Below are positions 24,093-36,202 of a stretch of 64,000 nucleotides of DNA, piece by piece (position 1 is the first letter of the stretch; the number at the start of each line of letters is the position of its first letter). The position numbers and the translations under genes are program-made. Source of the DNA: Calvatia gigantea. Lineage: Eukaryota; Basidiomycota; Agaricomycetes; Agaricales; Lycoperdaceae. The notes below the pieces were generated by a model. The model did not search any database and was not told where the DNA came from. It worked only from the letters and a program-made list of their open reading frames with translations. The stretch covers positions 1,178,001 to 1,242,000 of the forward strand of contig JACAAK010000011.1 in the NCBI GenBank assembly GCA_025093985.1, read 5' to 3'.

Positions 24093-25831
24093 CTACAGCC
24101 TCCCCAACGCCTTTGCAACGTAGTAGCCCATGTTAATTCTTGCCACGTTGATGTTCGACCAATTCCGATTGGGGTGCACTCTATTAGTCAGCAGTATCCA
24201 ATAGGTGTTGCTCGCTGTCAGGTTTTATCAGACAACACTTTGGTATCTAATTAAATTAAGCGACTTACGTCTATCAATCGCTAACGAGGTCCCCGTGTAT
24301 CCTGTGTGTCCGGCCGTTTCCAAACTCCTCATCGGCCCACTCCAATAATTCTGGTTTAACTCAAAGCCGAGTCCATGCGCGTTCCCCGGAAATGCTATGT
24401 TGAAGTCAGTGAAAATGAGGTTCACCGTCTCGGGCCGAAGCACTTGTACTCCTCCAAACGTTCCATTATTTAAAATCATCTATTGCCTCATCAACTTCAG
24501 GTCTCCTCCCACACACTTTTAGAAATATGACCTCACCTGACAAAATACTCCCAAGTCTAATGCACTGGAGTACAGTCCCGCGTGTCCTGCAACCCCGTTC
24601 AAGCCCCATGCATTTTCATCATGCACCTGCCGGAATGACCCACATCAGCGCTCAGAAGGCATGAACCCATCATCTAGACTCCTTAAGTTACTTACACTAC
24701 CCCAAACCGGCTGTCTTCTTTGGGGTTCGACGCTCCCCAAGACTTCGATCTGGTACTCCGTGCTTACAATTCGCTTATCAACCAACGTGTTCCGGTCGTA
24801 CTCGATATTTCCCCGATTGAAGAATGTTGAAGTCATATTGAGAGGCCCTGCCAGCTCTTTCTGAAGCAGGTCGTCAAGTTGGAGGCCCGTGACTTGTTCA
24901 AGGAGAAGTTGCATTGACATGAAGCCTGCAAGAATGTTCCGAGTTTCGTCACCCAGAGTCTTGTGAAGGTGATAGCGACTCACTGAGATCGGAGTATAAG
25001 TACGTTGACCCTGGTTTATGGATCACCGGAGTATTCAGGACAGCTTGCTTCCTTTCTTCTAGTGTTGCATATCTATAACACAACCAATTAGCATGGAAAC
25101 TTTTATTCTATCTCACATTCACCCGTTCCATAAGCCAGGAGTCGGATCCGCATCGAAGCCTGCCGTATGAGTGAACAACATTTTCACCGTGACATCATCC
25201 TTTTTTCCCACTAATTGGACCCAAGGGGCCCATATTAGCGCCCGTATCCACTGCATCTCAGAAGTAAAGCAACCAATACTCACCGTTAAATCCAGGTAAA
25301 TAACTTCCAACCTTCCCATCCAGCGCAATAACACCCCTGTCAAGCTGCTGCATCGCAAGAATCGTGGTGAACAATTTCGTCAAGGACGCCACTACCAATC
25401 CACGACGTCGATCATAGCCTAACAGCACCATCGAAAAAGAAAAACACACTGTCGAAGATATCATCCTTCCCCAGCGGAACCCATCCACCTGCTGGTAATG
25501 TAACCCCACTGGCGTTCGCATATTTCATTGAATAACCTGTACTAAAATGTGATACGATGTTGTCCTCATGTCCGACTCTATTAAATGACTCTCATCAGAA
25601 TCAACCAACGCTTCTCAGCATAGTGTTTAGATAGACGCACAACCCAACAGCACCGGGATACAACGCCCGAACCACATTGAACGAAGCAGATCCATAATTC
25701 GCCGGAACAGTATACGCCGTTATGTTCGCCTGAAGTTCTTGCAACGCCGTTGGATTGACGATCGTCGCTGGGACCAAAGGAAAGACGAAAGCGCTGAGCC
25801 CAACGAGGGGCAGAGTTCTGAAGCGGATCAT
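24093..25831 (-). CDS. Secreted beta-lactamase-like serine hydrolase (class C / esterase family)
   Basis: Penicillin-binding-protein-fold serine hydrolase. It opens with a signal peptide (MIRFRTLPLVGLSAFVFPLVPA). The catalytic SxxK motif is ASLTK at 25375-25389. The Tyr motif is YLYSD near 25000, and the third motif region is AGHTGYTGTSLAIDR near 24290. A TFFNRGNI segment and the C-terminal SNTYWILLTNRVHPNRNW match the fungal subfamily. Apparent stops are removed by short introns. For example, DIFDM joins ASLTK across GTGTGT...TAG, and AIDR joins PSNTYW across GTAAGT...CAG just upstream of the stop at 24093-24095. In fungi such proteins act as esterases, D-aminopeptidases or lactonases; the substrate here cannot be told. 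Confidence 0.8.
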
Positions 25832-27130
25832 GGTCGTTAGGTAGTAGCAACAGGTGAGCCTCCACCCCTCTGGACAACGAAGCGTATATTACCCACACCA
25901 CAGCCTGTCAGGATCGCTACCATACCATATGGTTCTCCCATGCGTGAGGGTCAGGCGGGTGGCTGAGCACACTGCGAAGCACAAGTAGTCCTAATATAAT
26001 TGATGGTACACATCTTGGCTATTTTTATCACCGTCCATCGCGAAATTTGAGAATCTGGATTTTTTGGGCAGGATCGACATAAAAAACATATGTAAATAAC
26101 TTATTCGGGGGGGTGATGTATGTTACTTAACCGGTCGACAATCAAAAATCCTCGCGCGGTCCGCTCGCTTGAACCGACGGTCCGTATGGATAGACGAAGA
26201 GGCTGCAAACAATTGCGAGAATTCCGTCCATATGCACCTCATAGCCCGGCGACTGATCGGCCGGAGAACAGACTATAAATCTGCACATCTTGTTGTGTCT
26301 GGTCATTGACCTTATCGATCCCACAAGCGTATACGGCACATGAACATTGCGAAGTTCAACATGGGCCTTGTGCTGTGTTTCGTACCAGTTACACCCACCC
26401 AGAGTCGAGAGGATAGCATCTCAAGCTAGCCTGACGTCACAGCGACCATCTCAATCAATACAATCACGTGTCAACGAAATCGCGTAGCACGCCAAGTATT
26501 CCGAATTTCACCGATTGCTGCCTTAACTCCAAGAAATTATCGAGGAATATCCTTTGAATTGCATATTCCCTCAAGTTCCTCTACACTCTCCGAATAAACT
26601 TCCCCATGACGCAAAAGTGATAAGCAAAACGTTTCGCACTTGCATCTAAAGCTCTCCATTCAGGACCACTTGTAGACAATCTGAATCAACATGGTCGACA
26701 TCCGACCACTGCCTCGAGAGACAACCCGGAACTGTGACCTGGAATTCTCCTTCTTGGCGGCCCGCCCTTGTTTTCAGTCCCAATGCCATAAGGCCCTCTT
26801 CCGAGCATCTTTTAACACAGTCGCGGCAAGGTTGAAGGAGCCTTGGCTTCTAATTTTATTCTTAAATCCTCCCGAGCCACTCACCTTCTGATGGCCGGGT
26901 CTATACCATGTCTACCTTGAACCACTTTCCCAACCCAGAGCGCGAGGAGTCTGAGTCGGGGAAATATTTGCCCGTCACTACGTTCGTGAGGCAGTCACCA
27001 GGCCAGCCGGATCAACTCACCCATGGGTTCAACATCCCGAACTGCCGAAGGTTATAAGGATCCGTATACAGCATTTCTGGATGTAGGTTTCTTCCTGCTT
27101 CCAAGTTCGCTTCGCTTTTTGTCGTTCAAG
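25832..27130. other. 1.3-kb divergent intergenic region
   Basis: Lies between the minus-strand hydrolase and the plus-strand lyase and must contain both promoters. It contains one copy of a diverged repeat (26031-26280) that recurs downstream of the lyase. The 66-codon frame at 26691-26891 shows no domain and I do not call it. Confidence 0.5.
26031..26280 (+). repeat. Diverged direct repeat A upstream of the lyase gene
   Basis: Shares ordered blocks with 30381-30576: CGTCCATCGCGAAA, ACAATCAAAAATCC, GTATGGATAGACGA, GGCTGCAAAC and GGAGAACAG. Order and orientation are the same in both. This copy has about 44 extra bases in the middle. Confidence 0.75.
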
Positions 27131-29889
27131 ATGCGGTGGTCAATCTTCGCAGCAATTGTGCAGGCCAGCCTCTTTATCACTGGCACCTACGCAGCATTTG
27201 GGTTGACAGAGTCCGGAAATATCTATACTGTTGACACAGATGCTGGTTTAGTCTTCAAAAGTGAGTCTCGCTCGATTGATTGATGTGACCTTGTTAAATT
27301 GGGTACATCGTTCGCAGTTGACAGAACCAATGGGGATGTCACTTCTATGGTATTCAATGGTATTGAGGTTAGACTTACTCTCCCCTTTTACCTCGGGAGA
27401 TTCAATGATGTTATAGGCCCAAGACCAAGGCAGCAAGAGGAGTCACATCGGCTCCGGTATCGGTGCAAGCTGCAGCTGGGTTAGAACCGGACATAGCAAT
27501 AACTACATCAAAATCTCTTGCTCAGCCAGTGGTATCACCCAGTACGCTCTCAAATTCCTATGTAGTCATCACCCGTTGAGCGCATTTCAAGATTCTATGT
27601 AGCAAGGTACAAAGACCCCGCAATTCACATGGCAACATAGTATGTCCCCATTTTGCTCTTTCATATCCTGCGTCCGACTAACACTCGCGCCTCTTTCCTA
27701 GTATTAGCTCCGAACCCTCCGTCGGCGAGCTGCGTTTCATCGCTCGTCTCAGAAAAGCGGCTGTCCCGAGCGGGGCCCCTGCTGCGGAAATCGAGGGCGG
27801 CACCGCTATCGAGGGCAGCGATGTGTTCAGTGTCAACGGACAGACGAGGTCCAAGTTCTACTCCTCCAGGCAATTCATTGATGATTCGATCCATGGAGTC
27901 ACTGGTTCTGGTATTGGTGTCTATATGATCGTTCCTGGTGTTGGGTTTGAGAGCGCTTCTGGTGGGCCGTTCTTCAGGGATATTGATAATCAAGGAGGTG
28001 AGTGATCGTTTTTTAGTGCTCATATACTTGTTTTGACGTGGATGCATGTTGGAATGAATAGGCGCACAGCAAGAGCTCTACTTCTGTGAGACTTTCTTGG
28101 ATTTATGTTATCCACTTTCTGATAGTTTGTACAGACATGGTACAACTTCCTCATTGAATATTATACTTCGGCGGGCTAACATAACTCGGCGAAATCCAGA
28201 ATTCCGGCCACACCCAAACTGAATGTGCGTTCCCTATCATGTACTTTCCCTCCACCCCACTCTGATATAAGCTTTCACATTTAGCAAATCGCATGGGCTT
28301 GCACGGCCCTTACACTCTCTGGTTTACCACTGGATCGGCACCATCCGCCAGCATCGGTATGTCTCTCCCTGCACCTGTATCGCTTTCATTAAGTAGCGAG
28401 CCAACCTCCGTATTCCCTCAGACACTGCCTTCTGGGAAGGCCTTAGCGTCCAGGGTTATGTTCCTATCGCTTCCCGTGGTCGCGTCAGCGGAAGGGCATC
28501 TGGTTTCCCTTCCTCTTACGCCAACTACATGTCTGTCGGTTGGAGTAACAGCCAGGCACAGTACTGGTATGTTTCTACGTGGCTCATGTTTCATCATCTA
28601 AATTACTCTGGATGAAGGGTTCGCACTGACTCGAATGGCGGGTTCACTTCTCCCCGTATGAAGCCTGGAACGTATACTATGACTCGTGAGTGTGATTTCA
28701 CCCATTTTATTCATCGCAGAATCCACCATTTTCTGTACAGTTTACAGGATGGAGCTGGCCATTGGCAGCCAATCCGTTTCGGTCACTGCCAATGGTGCAA
28801 CCACCGCCAACATTGCCTCTAATGAAGCTGTGAGTATTCTTATTCCACGAGTCGGATGACCATTGACTAGAATCCCCCTAGAACCCGAGTGTCATCTGGC
28901 AAATTGGTGAACTCGACGGCACCCCTCGTGGATTCCTCAATGCCGAGTATGTCTTGCGTCTATCCAGTGTCCTCCCTCCGTCCTAATGCTTTATACAGCA
29001 AGATTGAAATTATGCAGTGCGTTGTTATCTCAAGTAGAAAGGATTCCCATTCAAATTTAATTCTCCTATCGTAGCCCAAGTGACTCCCGCATGAGCAAAT
29101 GGGGACCAGGTATGTTCTCCGGTACTTCCAGGAATTCTCCGTTAACAACGATCAACGTCCTAGTCACTTTCACTGTCGGTAGCAGCGTCAGCAGTTTCCC
29201 AATGGCCATCTTCAAGGCCGTCGGACCTCTCACTATTCGCTTCACCTTGACATCGTCCCAAAGTCGGTACTGCCCTACTGCTTGTTAAAAACACGTCCTC
29301 ACAACAATCCAGTTGGTGCTCGTACGCTGCAAATTGCCACGACTCTTGCCTTTGCTGGTGTGTCCAGTTCGGGATATGCACTGGCTTCGCAAGGTTTGAT
29401 TGATATTGTGCCATTAGGTGGTCGTCCCCAAGTGCAGGTCAACAGCTGGACAGGACCTGCGCCCCCCGTTCCTTCGCAACCCGATTCCCGAGGTCAGTTC
29501 TGGTCCCCGCTTTTGAGATACCTAGTAGCTCACAACTGGGATATCCCAGGCGTTACCCGCGGAACTTGGCGCGGAAACGTGAGTTTCTATTTAATCACTT
29601 TTTCGCAGCCTTTTTGACGGCAACGACTCGTAGAACAACATGTACACTGTCAGCATTCGTAAGTTTTCCCATCATCAGGAATGTGATTGTTAATAATTCA
29701 ATAATTAGCTTCGGGAACACTGGTGGCTGGTACGAACACTATTGTTATCAATGTTATCTCCGGATCCTCTGGTGACGGCTTCTTGTAAGTAACGTTTTGC
29801 CTATTGGGCACCCGGACGGAATGTGCCTCACTAAACTTGATTCTAATAGATCGCCAAATATTGTCCTCGATGCTGTTCGTCTTTATTGA
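27131..29889 (+). CDS. Rhamnogalacturonate lyase (polysaccharide lyase family 4), secreted
   Basis: Secreted lyase that cleaves the rhamnogalacturonan-I backbone of pectin by beta-elimination. The start at 27131 gives a signal peptide ([21 protein letters not shown]), followed by the mature start [20 protein letters not shown] typical of the family. Further family signatures are [46 protein letters not shown] and the middle-domain MKPGTYTMT. The C-terminal carbohydrate-binding-like domain includes RGTWRGNN and ends [14 protein letters not shown] at the stop 29887-29889. Many short introns interrupt it, some leaving exons of only a few tens of bases, so exact boundaries are approximate. It suggests a plant-litter- or pectin-degrading lifestyle. 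No lesion found. Confidence 0.88.
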
Positions 29890-30943
29890 TCACGCTTTAT
29901 GCGTAGCCCTCGTCACGGATCTTGCGCTTCGGAATAATGATTGAATTCTTATCCCTTCTGCTCAGAGGAGTAAGACTTGACCAAGACTCCGTGGGTGGAC
30001 TCACCGGGATCCTAAGTCCAGCGTTGAAGTCGCGTTGCCCTTATCCAAAATTGTGAACCATCAGTTTCTCAACCATTCCATAACTGCCATGGCCTCGCTA
30101 CTCAATCACTGACCATGGGCGCTATCAACCAGCTTTGGGAGATTTGTTGGAACGTCATCGCGTTGCCCGCTATGACGTTGACATCGTTGTTTCACGCACT
30201 TATCCGGAATGCAAGGATTTGAGCCGCCATCCACGAGAGACTAATCGACCACCAATAGGATTGTCAACTATATGTAGCTGTTGAATGAGATAGGCTGATT
30301 GTGTTATGCCTCGTTTCAGATTACTCTCACGCTGCCTACAATATGCAGACTTAAAGTCTAAGTACCGACTATTCATCCATCGTCCATCGCGAAAACTGTA
30401 GATGCGAATTCTTGAGAGTCGGCCTGGAACATATATGAGAATATGTTCAGAGGTGTGATTAAACCTACAATCAAAAATCCGTATGGATAGACGAGGGGGC
30501 TGCAAACGATCCTGAAAATTCCGTTAATCGGTGTCTTGTGGCTCGATTGTTGATCAGCTGGAGAACAGGATATGGGTCTATATCAAGCCTAACAGCTCGA
30601 TGAGGAGGTTCACAGTAACGATCACGCTGGTATTTTGAGAGCGAATAAAGTTGGGAAATTCGGCATTAAAAGACCAGTGATGGGTTTATATCCTTGTGAG
30701 TTATCCCATATTTTGCACCACTGGATATTGGGGCTCTGAGCCATAATGATATTGATATTGGCTCCGCCTAGGGCGACGGTGTTCCTCTCTCTATGGAGCT
30801 TCACAGGGATATAACGGTAGGGTGTATGTAGGTGATTAATTGATTACTCGAATGGCATTACAGGGGCGAATTTTGGGTGGGAAAAGTACATCCTAACACG
30901 ACGGAACCGCCCCTCACCTCGCAGAGTTGGGGAAGCTGCATGT
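29890..30943. other. Intergenic between lyase and F-box gene
   Basis: Contains the second copy of the direct repeat (30381-30576). No gene recognised. Short minus-strand frames at 30200-30505 and 30622-30804 lack recognisable domains. Confidence 0.5.
30381..30576 (+). repeat. Diverged direct repeat B downstream of the lyase gene
   Basis: Same orientation and block order as 26031-26280, for example GTATGGATAGACGA then GGCTGCAAAC then GGAGAACAG. With its partner it brackets the lyase gene. Confidence 0.75.
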
Positions 30944-32801
30944 GTGCTGCACCGTAGTCAATTCGCAAGATACCCCGCCACGCCCATGACAGTTCCAAAT
31001 TCTATCAGCCACAAACTCCACACCAATGACCCACTGACCGCCGAAGAATCTGATACCGTCAGGAAAGCATTTACAGGGTCTTTAGGCAAACTACGAACAC
31101 TTGACGAGAAGATCGCCCGTCTCCAAAGTCAACTCGACGATCTCTCTCTTCGAAAGCAACAACGCTTTGAGTTCGTTGAGGGACATACAAGGCTCCTCTC
31201 TCCTGCCCGCCGCCTTATCCCAGAGATCCTCCAGGAGATATTTTATCAATGCCTCCCTACTGCACACAATGCTATGATGAGCGTTGACGAGGCCCCCCTC
31301 TTGCTGGGTCGAGTTTGCCGTCGGTGGCGACAGATCACCTGTTCCACGCCCCGCCTGTGGAACTCGATTCATATCATCACCCCTTGGTCCCGTAGTTTGG
31401 ACGAGGCAAGGCAACATGCCATCTCTGCGTGGCTCTCCCGCTCTGGGACTCTTCCGTTGTCCATTTCTATATGTTCTGTAGGATTCGGGACCCTACAGCC
31501 TCAGAGGGACTCGGTTAACGACCGGGTTCGGCCTTGCCTTAGGCTTTTCACATCCTACGTACATCGTTGGCGGTCCATTCACTTCACTATCTACCACTTT
31601 GATTGGACAGACTTCTTCAAGACCTTTAGCGCCTCCGATTTTCCGTTGCTAGAAACCCTTCGTCTGGGGAGGAATCCTCAGAGAATGGTAGAACACAACA
31701 CACTCGATATCACCGCACCAACCCGGAAGAATGGCGTTCTACAAGCACCCCGACTGAGAATCCTGTCCCTACCTGACTACTTCCCGCGACTTGCGGAGTT
31801 GTCTCTCCAGTGGAAAGGGCTCAGGGGTCTCGATCTGAGTGTTGGTCTATCGCCTGAGAACGTTAATAAAGTCTTGGCGTTGTGCCCCAACCTCGGGGTC
31901 TGCTCCATTTCAATTGCCACCCCTGGTCATGATGATCCCATAGTGCAACCTCATCAAATAGCGGAGGTGACTTTACCAAAGCTTCGTACGCTGGTGGTCA
32001 AGAACACGCCAGCCAGGAACCAATACATCTTCCAGTTATTCGAGAAATTATCTGCACCTGCACTTCGCCATCTAACATATGAACGGGATATCTTCATGTG
32101 GCCACAATTACCCGCTGGAGGTTTTGAACCCGCCCGGCTATCCAGCTCGCTCTCTTCCTTCCTTCCTTCGCAGATTGATCCATCCACTTGAGGAGCTGGA
32201 CTTGTGGATCAGTTCTGAAAAAATCCTGAGCGACATTCTCCCTCTCGTACCAGACTTGAAAAGGCTGGTCCTGAGGGGATTTGGAATTCCACGATTATTA
32301 AGCAAATGGGGAGAACCAGTCTCTTTCCTCAATGACCATGCCTTGGTACTCCTCATACAGAACAGTAACGAGAGCGCCGATAGCTCTTTTCCATCGGATG
32401 GCGAAGGCAACGACGATAACGACGGATTTTCGGCTTCACCATACTTCTGCCCTAAACTCGAGGTTTTCCAATGTTGCACAGTCATATTCTCAAATCGCAA
32501 GGTCCTCGAATTCCTCCGTGCTCGTTCGGTCGATCATCGGAAACACAACGTAGCTCGTCTGAGGAGGGTCGATATATCTTTTGACGCGCGTTTGTCGCGG
32601 AAGCCAAAGGACGAGGAAGATACGAGCATTATTAATCAAATCATGGCATTGGCGGAGGAGACGGGAATCGCGGTTCATCTCAAGTATACACCTGCTCCAA
32701 AGCCGCCTCAGGTACCCGCAAATAACTCATATTCTCCATTCAACGGCCTCAACAGCAGCTCGTCCCCCGAGCTAGGAGGTTTTGTTTATTTCGGGTTCTG
32801 A
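30944..32801 (+). CDS. F-box protein of the agaricomycete-expanded type
   Basis: Predicted substrate adaptor for SCF ubiquitin ligases. A short N-terminal coiled coil (LRTLDEKIARLQSQLDDLSLRKQQ) precedes an F-box, LIPEILQEIFYQCLP...VCRRWRQITCSTPRLWNSI. About 450 residues of leucine-rich sequence follow. Two plus-strand frames are joined by one 48-nt intron, 32098-32145 (GTGGCC...CCAG). This converts IFMWPQ-then-stop into DIFISLSSFLRRLIHPLEELDLW and removes the stop. The stop codon is at 32799-32801. The start could be 30944 or the Met at 30986. This N-terminal coil plus F-box layout is abundant in mushroom genomes; the target is unknown. Confidence 0.8.
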
Positions 32802-33372
32802 GAAACATTTGTATGTGGTGTGAGCCGGTATAACTGGACTGCGCCACCAAACATGGATGCACGATGGTGACCCCGGGCCATCGGCGACTGTGGTTCTAGC
32901 CTTCCTCGTTAGTTCTGGTAAATATTTCTGCAGAGTAGGTCAGACGTGGGCTGTAGATTGCAGTAAATGAGATCTAGGTTTAAGCTCCCAAGAGTGATGT
33001 ACTTAGGACCACGAAGTACATAGGACCAGCGAACGGTCCTTGGACCCCAGTCATCGCTCCGAAACATAAGATTTGATATTGCCAGCAGACAACGCACAGT
33101 TCCCGATTCTGATTTGAGGCACTGAAGGATGTCTCATTCGAAGAAACCTCGCTCATAACAGTTGGCAGTTTTGATGAAATAGCTGTGTGCTGAATCGGTT
33201 GAGTCGGTTTCCACAGATGCCGACGTCCTGGATTGCCTGGTGACGGAGGTGATGCCAAATATTGACATCATCGGCCTTTTCGTCTGAGCCGTTACAGCCC
33301 CAACTGCTGCTCCTTATAAGTCATGCTTGTGCTTCTGTCCGCAAGGTTGTTGTCCCTGCACCAACCAAAGCC
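32802..33372. other. Intergenic between F-box and PTEN-like genes
   Basis: No gene seen. The plus-strand frame upstream of 33373 is open but the PTEN homology begins only at the chosen Met. Confidence 0.5.
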
Positions 33373-35726
33373 ATGACAGACCTTATTCGTCGGCTCGTGT
33401 CCGGAAATAAAGCTCGTTTTCAGGATGTTGAGCTTAAACTCGAACTTGGTATGTCACTTGTCCCGACTCCCCTTGGATTACCTCCATTACCACTTACCCA
33501 ACTCGTTATTGCCGTCGTAGACCTTGTATACGTGACCGACCAAATTATAATTATGGGATACCCTGCCAGCGGATTTGAAGGCTACTATCGGAACAGAAAG
33601 GAAGATGTAAAGAAATTCCTTGACCATCGACATGGTGCCAACTATTGGATATTCAATTTCTGTCCATTGAAGGAGAATTCTTACGACCCCCAATATTTTG
33701 GAGGGAGAGTCAGTCGATACCCTTTTCCAGATCACCAGTAAGCTATACATCGTATCTAGCCAGCATGGGTGCTGACTGTGTCTTTAGTGCTCCACCACTT
33801 GCGATCATGCCCCTTGTAGCGCGAGAGATGAATGCGTGGCTAAGCGGTTCCTCAGATCGAGTTGCTGTTCTACATTGCAAAGGTATTTAACTCCGTTCTA
33901 CCACCAAGTTGAATCTGATCTACCAATGAAGCCGGCAAGGGTCGATCTGGTACTATGGCCTGTACCTACCTCTTGTCACTAGGATCTGATCCTGCGCCTC
34001 CAAAAATGCAACGTAGTCACTCGGCAAAGGAATGGGCGGAACGCCGAGCGGAGGAAACAATGGATGCGTTACCCGAGAATAGGGAACTTGAAGAGATGAA
34101 GACCACGACCTCCCCACTGCTACAACATTTTTCGCCGTTCAAGCCCGATCCCGACACAACTAATATTCTTGACCCGGAAGAGACAGGACATCCACCCCTC
34201 ACGGCATCACCTGGTACCATGTCTCCCCCTGGTGCCAATCCCGAGAAGTCCTTTACAGACGCTCTGAAAGGAGTGCTCGACCTTCACACCGCGCGGAGAA
34301 TGAAAACGCCTTCTCATCCGGAAAAGAAACAAAAACAAGGCGTTTCAATCCCCAGTCAACGGCGCTACCTCAACTACTGGGCACTCTTACTTGCCCACGA
34401 AGCACCACCAGGTTTTTGGTCTCTAACACCATCGCCATCACCTTATTTTTCGTTCTCCTCATTTGAAAGTGACAAGAAACGCGTCAGACTCACGGAAATC
34501 AGGCTCCGTTTACGCGAACTCTCGGCTGTCAAACTCAGACTCATCAAAGCCGCCAACGCAGTCATCGACAAAACCAGGGGCTCATCCATACCCAACTCGC
34601 AGAGCGATGTAAATACCACCGAAGAGGGGCGCACCAAAATGAAGACGAAATCTCATGCGAATCAAGTTTGGGTCTCATTGGCGCGGTATGATGATGAGTT
34701 CATCACAACCTTTGGAAAAGTGGGAGAAACACACTCGAGGTGAGAAGGGCAGACTGGGTGTCCGTAGGCCTGGCTCGGAATACATGGTTGTTGGGGATGG
34801 AGAGGAGGAAGAGTTGAGCAAATTGTTCATGTCCGACGGCGGGTGGGACAAACGGAAGATGGTTCGCAGCTTCGCAAGACTGGGTGAAGTGGCTACTCGA
34901 GGAGGAGTCACAAGACATTGACAAGGTATCTGTCGCCTACTCCGGAACTTTCAACGGTGTCATTAACTGTATTAAGGACGAAAAGATCGTGACATATACA
35001 CTTCAACCTTTAAGCAACGAACGGTGGGAAAGGATCAGGAAGGACATCAAAGATAATTCCGCACCAACTGAGAAAGTCAAGACTGAAGAGTTTAACTTGC
35101 CCCAGGATGAGAATTTATCCATGTATGGGTCGAGGCCAGCCTCTGTTGCAAGCAAAAAAATTAAAGAAGCTGCCACAACCTTATTGAACCAAGAACCGGG
35201 CATCGTACTCGACGCAGAGCGTGAAGTGAGGATTAAACTGTACATGGGCCAAGTAAGGACTTTCTTTCCTTCCCCATTCCCGTGCAGTGTTAACATGGTT
35301 CAGGTTTTTATGGGTTGGATTTGGCTCGTCCCAGGATTCCATATGCCATACCCCACAACATCACCAAACGGCAGTGGAAGCAACAGCGGAGCTTCAACTC
35401 CCACTCAGTCGACAATCCGTCTAAGGCGCAAGGAAGTCGATTTCCCAATTGGCCTCGGAGCCGGGATAGTTGATGTCGAGCTTTCGTTGGAGTGGATTAC
35501 ACCCTTGGGTGTACGTCAGGAAGCAGCCGCCATTGCGAACTCGGAGATGAGGGACGAGGTGGCGAACGTTCTGTCCGAACCGCCTGCCCATGCGGAGACG
35601 GGGAGTTCTATGGACGAACCCACAACCCTGGGAGCGACTCTGGGAAGTGTTACGGTCGGAACCGGGGAAGGGAGCGCCGAAGGGTGGTTTAGTACAAAAC
35701 ATCGTAGAAACAAAATAAGGGGCTAA
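33373..35726 (+). CDS. PTEN-type phosphatidylinositol-3,4,5-trisphosphate 3-phosphatase
   Basis: Lipid phosphatase that opposes PI3-kinase. The start MTDLIRRLVSGNKARFQ parallels the PTEN N-terminus. DLVYVTDQIIIMGYPASGFEGYYRN follows, and the P-loop HCKAGKGRSGT is split by an intron after HCK. The conserved GVSIPSQRRYLNYW marks the end of the phosphatase domain. Between the P-loop and IPSQRRY there is a low-complexity insert of roughly 110 residues, far longer than in animal PTEN. The C2 domain ends with EREVRIKLYMGQ joined across a short intron to VFMGWIWLVPGFHMP. Around 34,685-34,980 the frame is unresolved: frames 1, 2 and 0 each look coding in turn, so either two unusual introns or frameshifts are present. 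The gene ends 45 bp before the tRNA 3' end. Confidence 0.85.
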
Positions 35727-35763
35727 AGATTAAATAGCAACATTGAACAGGACCAAAGGAATT

Positions 35764-35771
35764 AAAAAAAA
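35764..35771 (-). terminator. Pol III terminator of tRNA-Asp
   Basis: A run of eight T on the minus strand lies directly after the tRNA discriminator base, the standard RNA polymerase III stop. Confidence 0.85.
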
Positions 35772-35843
35772 CTCTCTGTCGGGGAGTCGAACCCCGCTTT
35801 CGCGCGTGACAGGCGCGTGTACTAACCGATATACTAACAGAGA
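35772..35843 (-). tRNA. tRNA-Asp (GTC)
   Basis: The 72-nt minus-strand cloverleaf is complete. The acceptor stem is TCTCTGT paired with ACAGAGA, discriminator G. The D-arm region is TATATCGGTTAGTA. The anticodon stem CGCGC/GCGCG encloses loop CTGTCAC (anticodon GTC). The T-arm is CGGGG TTCGACT CCCCG. There is no intron. A Helitron 3' end lies 160 bp upstream of its 5' end. Confidence 0.95.
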
Positions 35844-36002
35844 ATTCATCAAATGATAATTATATATCAACCACTGTCTGATGCTTGATGTGAGCGACGC
35901 TGGTTCGAAGTTGTTTTGTAGCTTCAACAACTGTCATCCAGGATTGACATTGGCTTGTTTAGTCAAGAAGTTTCTACAGAACCGCTGAGAACCATTGCTG
36001 AA

Positions 36003-36031
36003 CTAGGCCGGATTCCGTGCCTTCGGCACGG
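36003..36031 (-). other. Helitron H1 3' terminus: hairpin plus CTAG
   Basis: Seven-base-pair stem CCGTGCC/GGCACGG with a 3-nt loop, then about 8 nt, then CTAG. This is the canonical CTRR end with a subterminal hairpin. The same structure recurs at 42283-42311. Confidence 0.9.
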
Positions 36032-36202
36032 GCGGTACTGTCCGACTTTCAAGTACTTTCATATTCTAATTTATTTTTCCTACTCTCATTTTTCTCACAA
36101 TTACCTTATTTGAACTTTCTTACTTATTTTCATCCAACATTTATCACTGTTCAATTTTCCTTATTTTCATTACATATACCTGTCCATTTTTTATCTACAA
36201 TT

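Noticed and set aside
26691..26891. 66-codon frame in the lyase upstream region
   Set aside because: Single short frame without domain or supporting splice sites.
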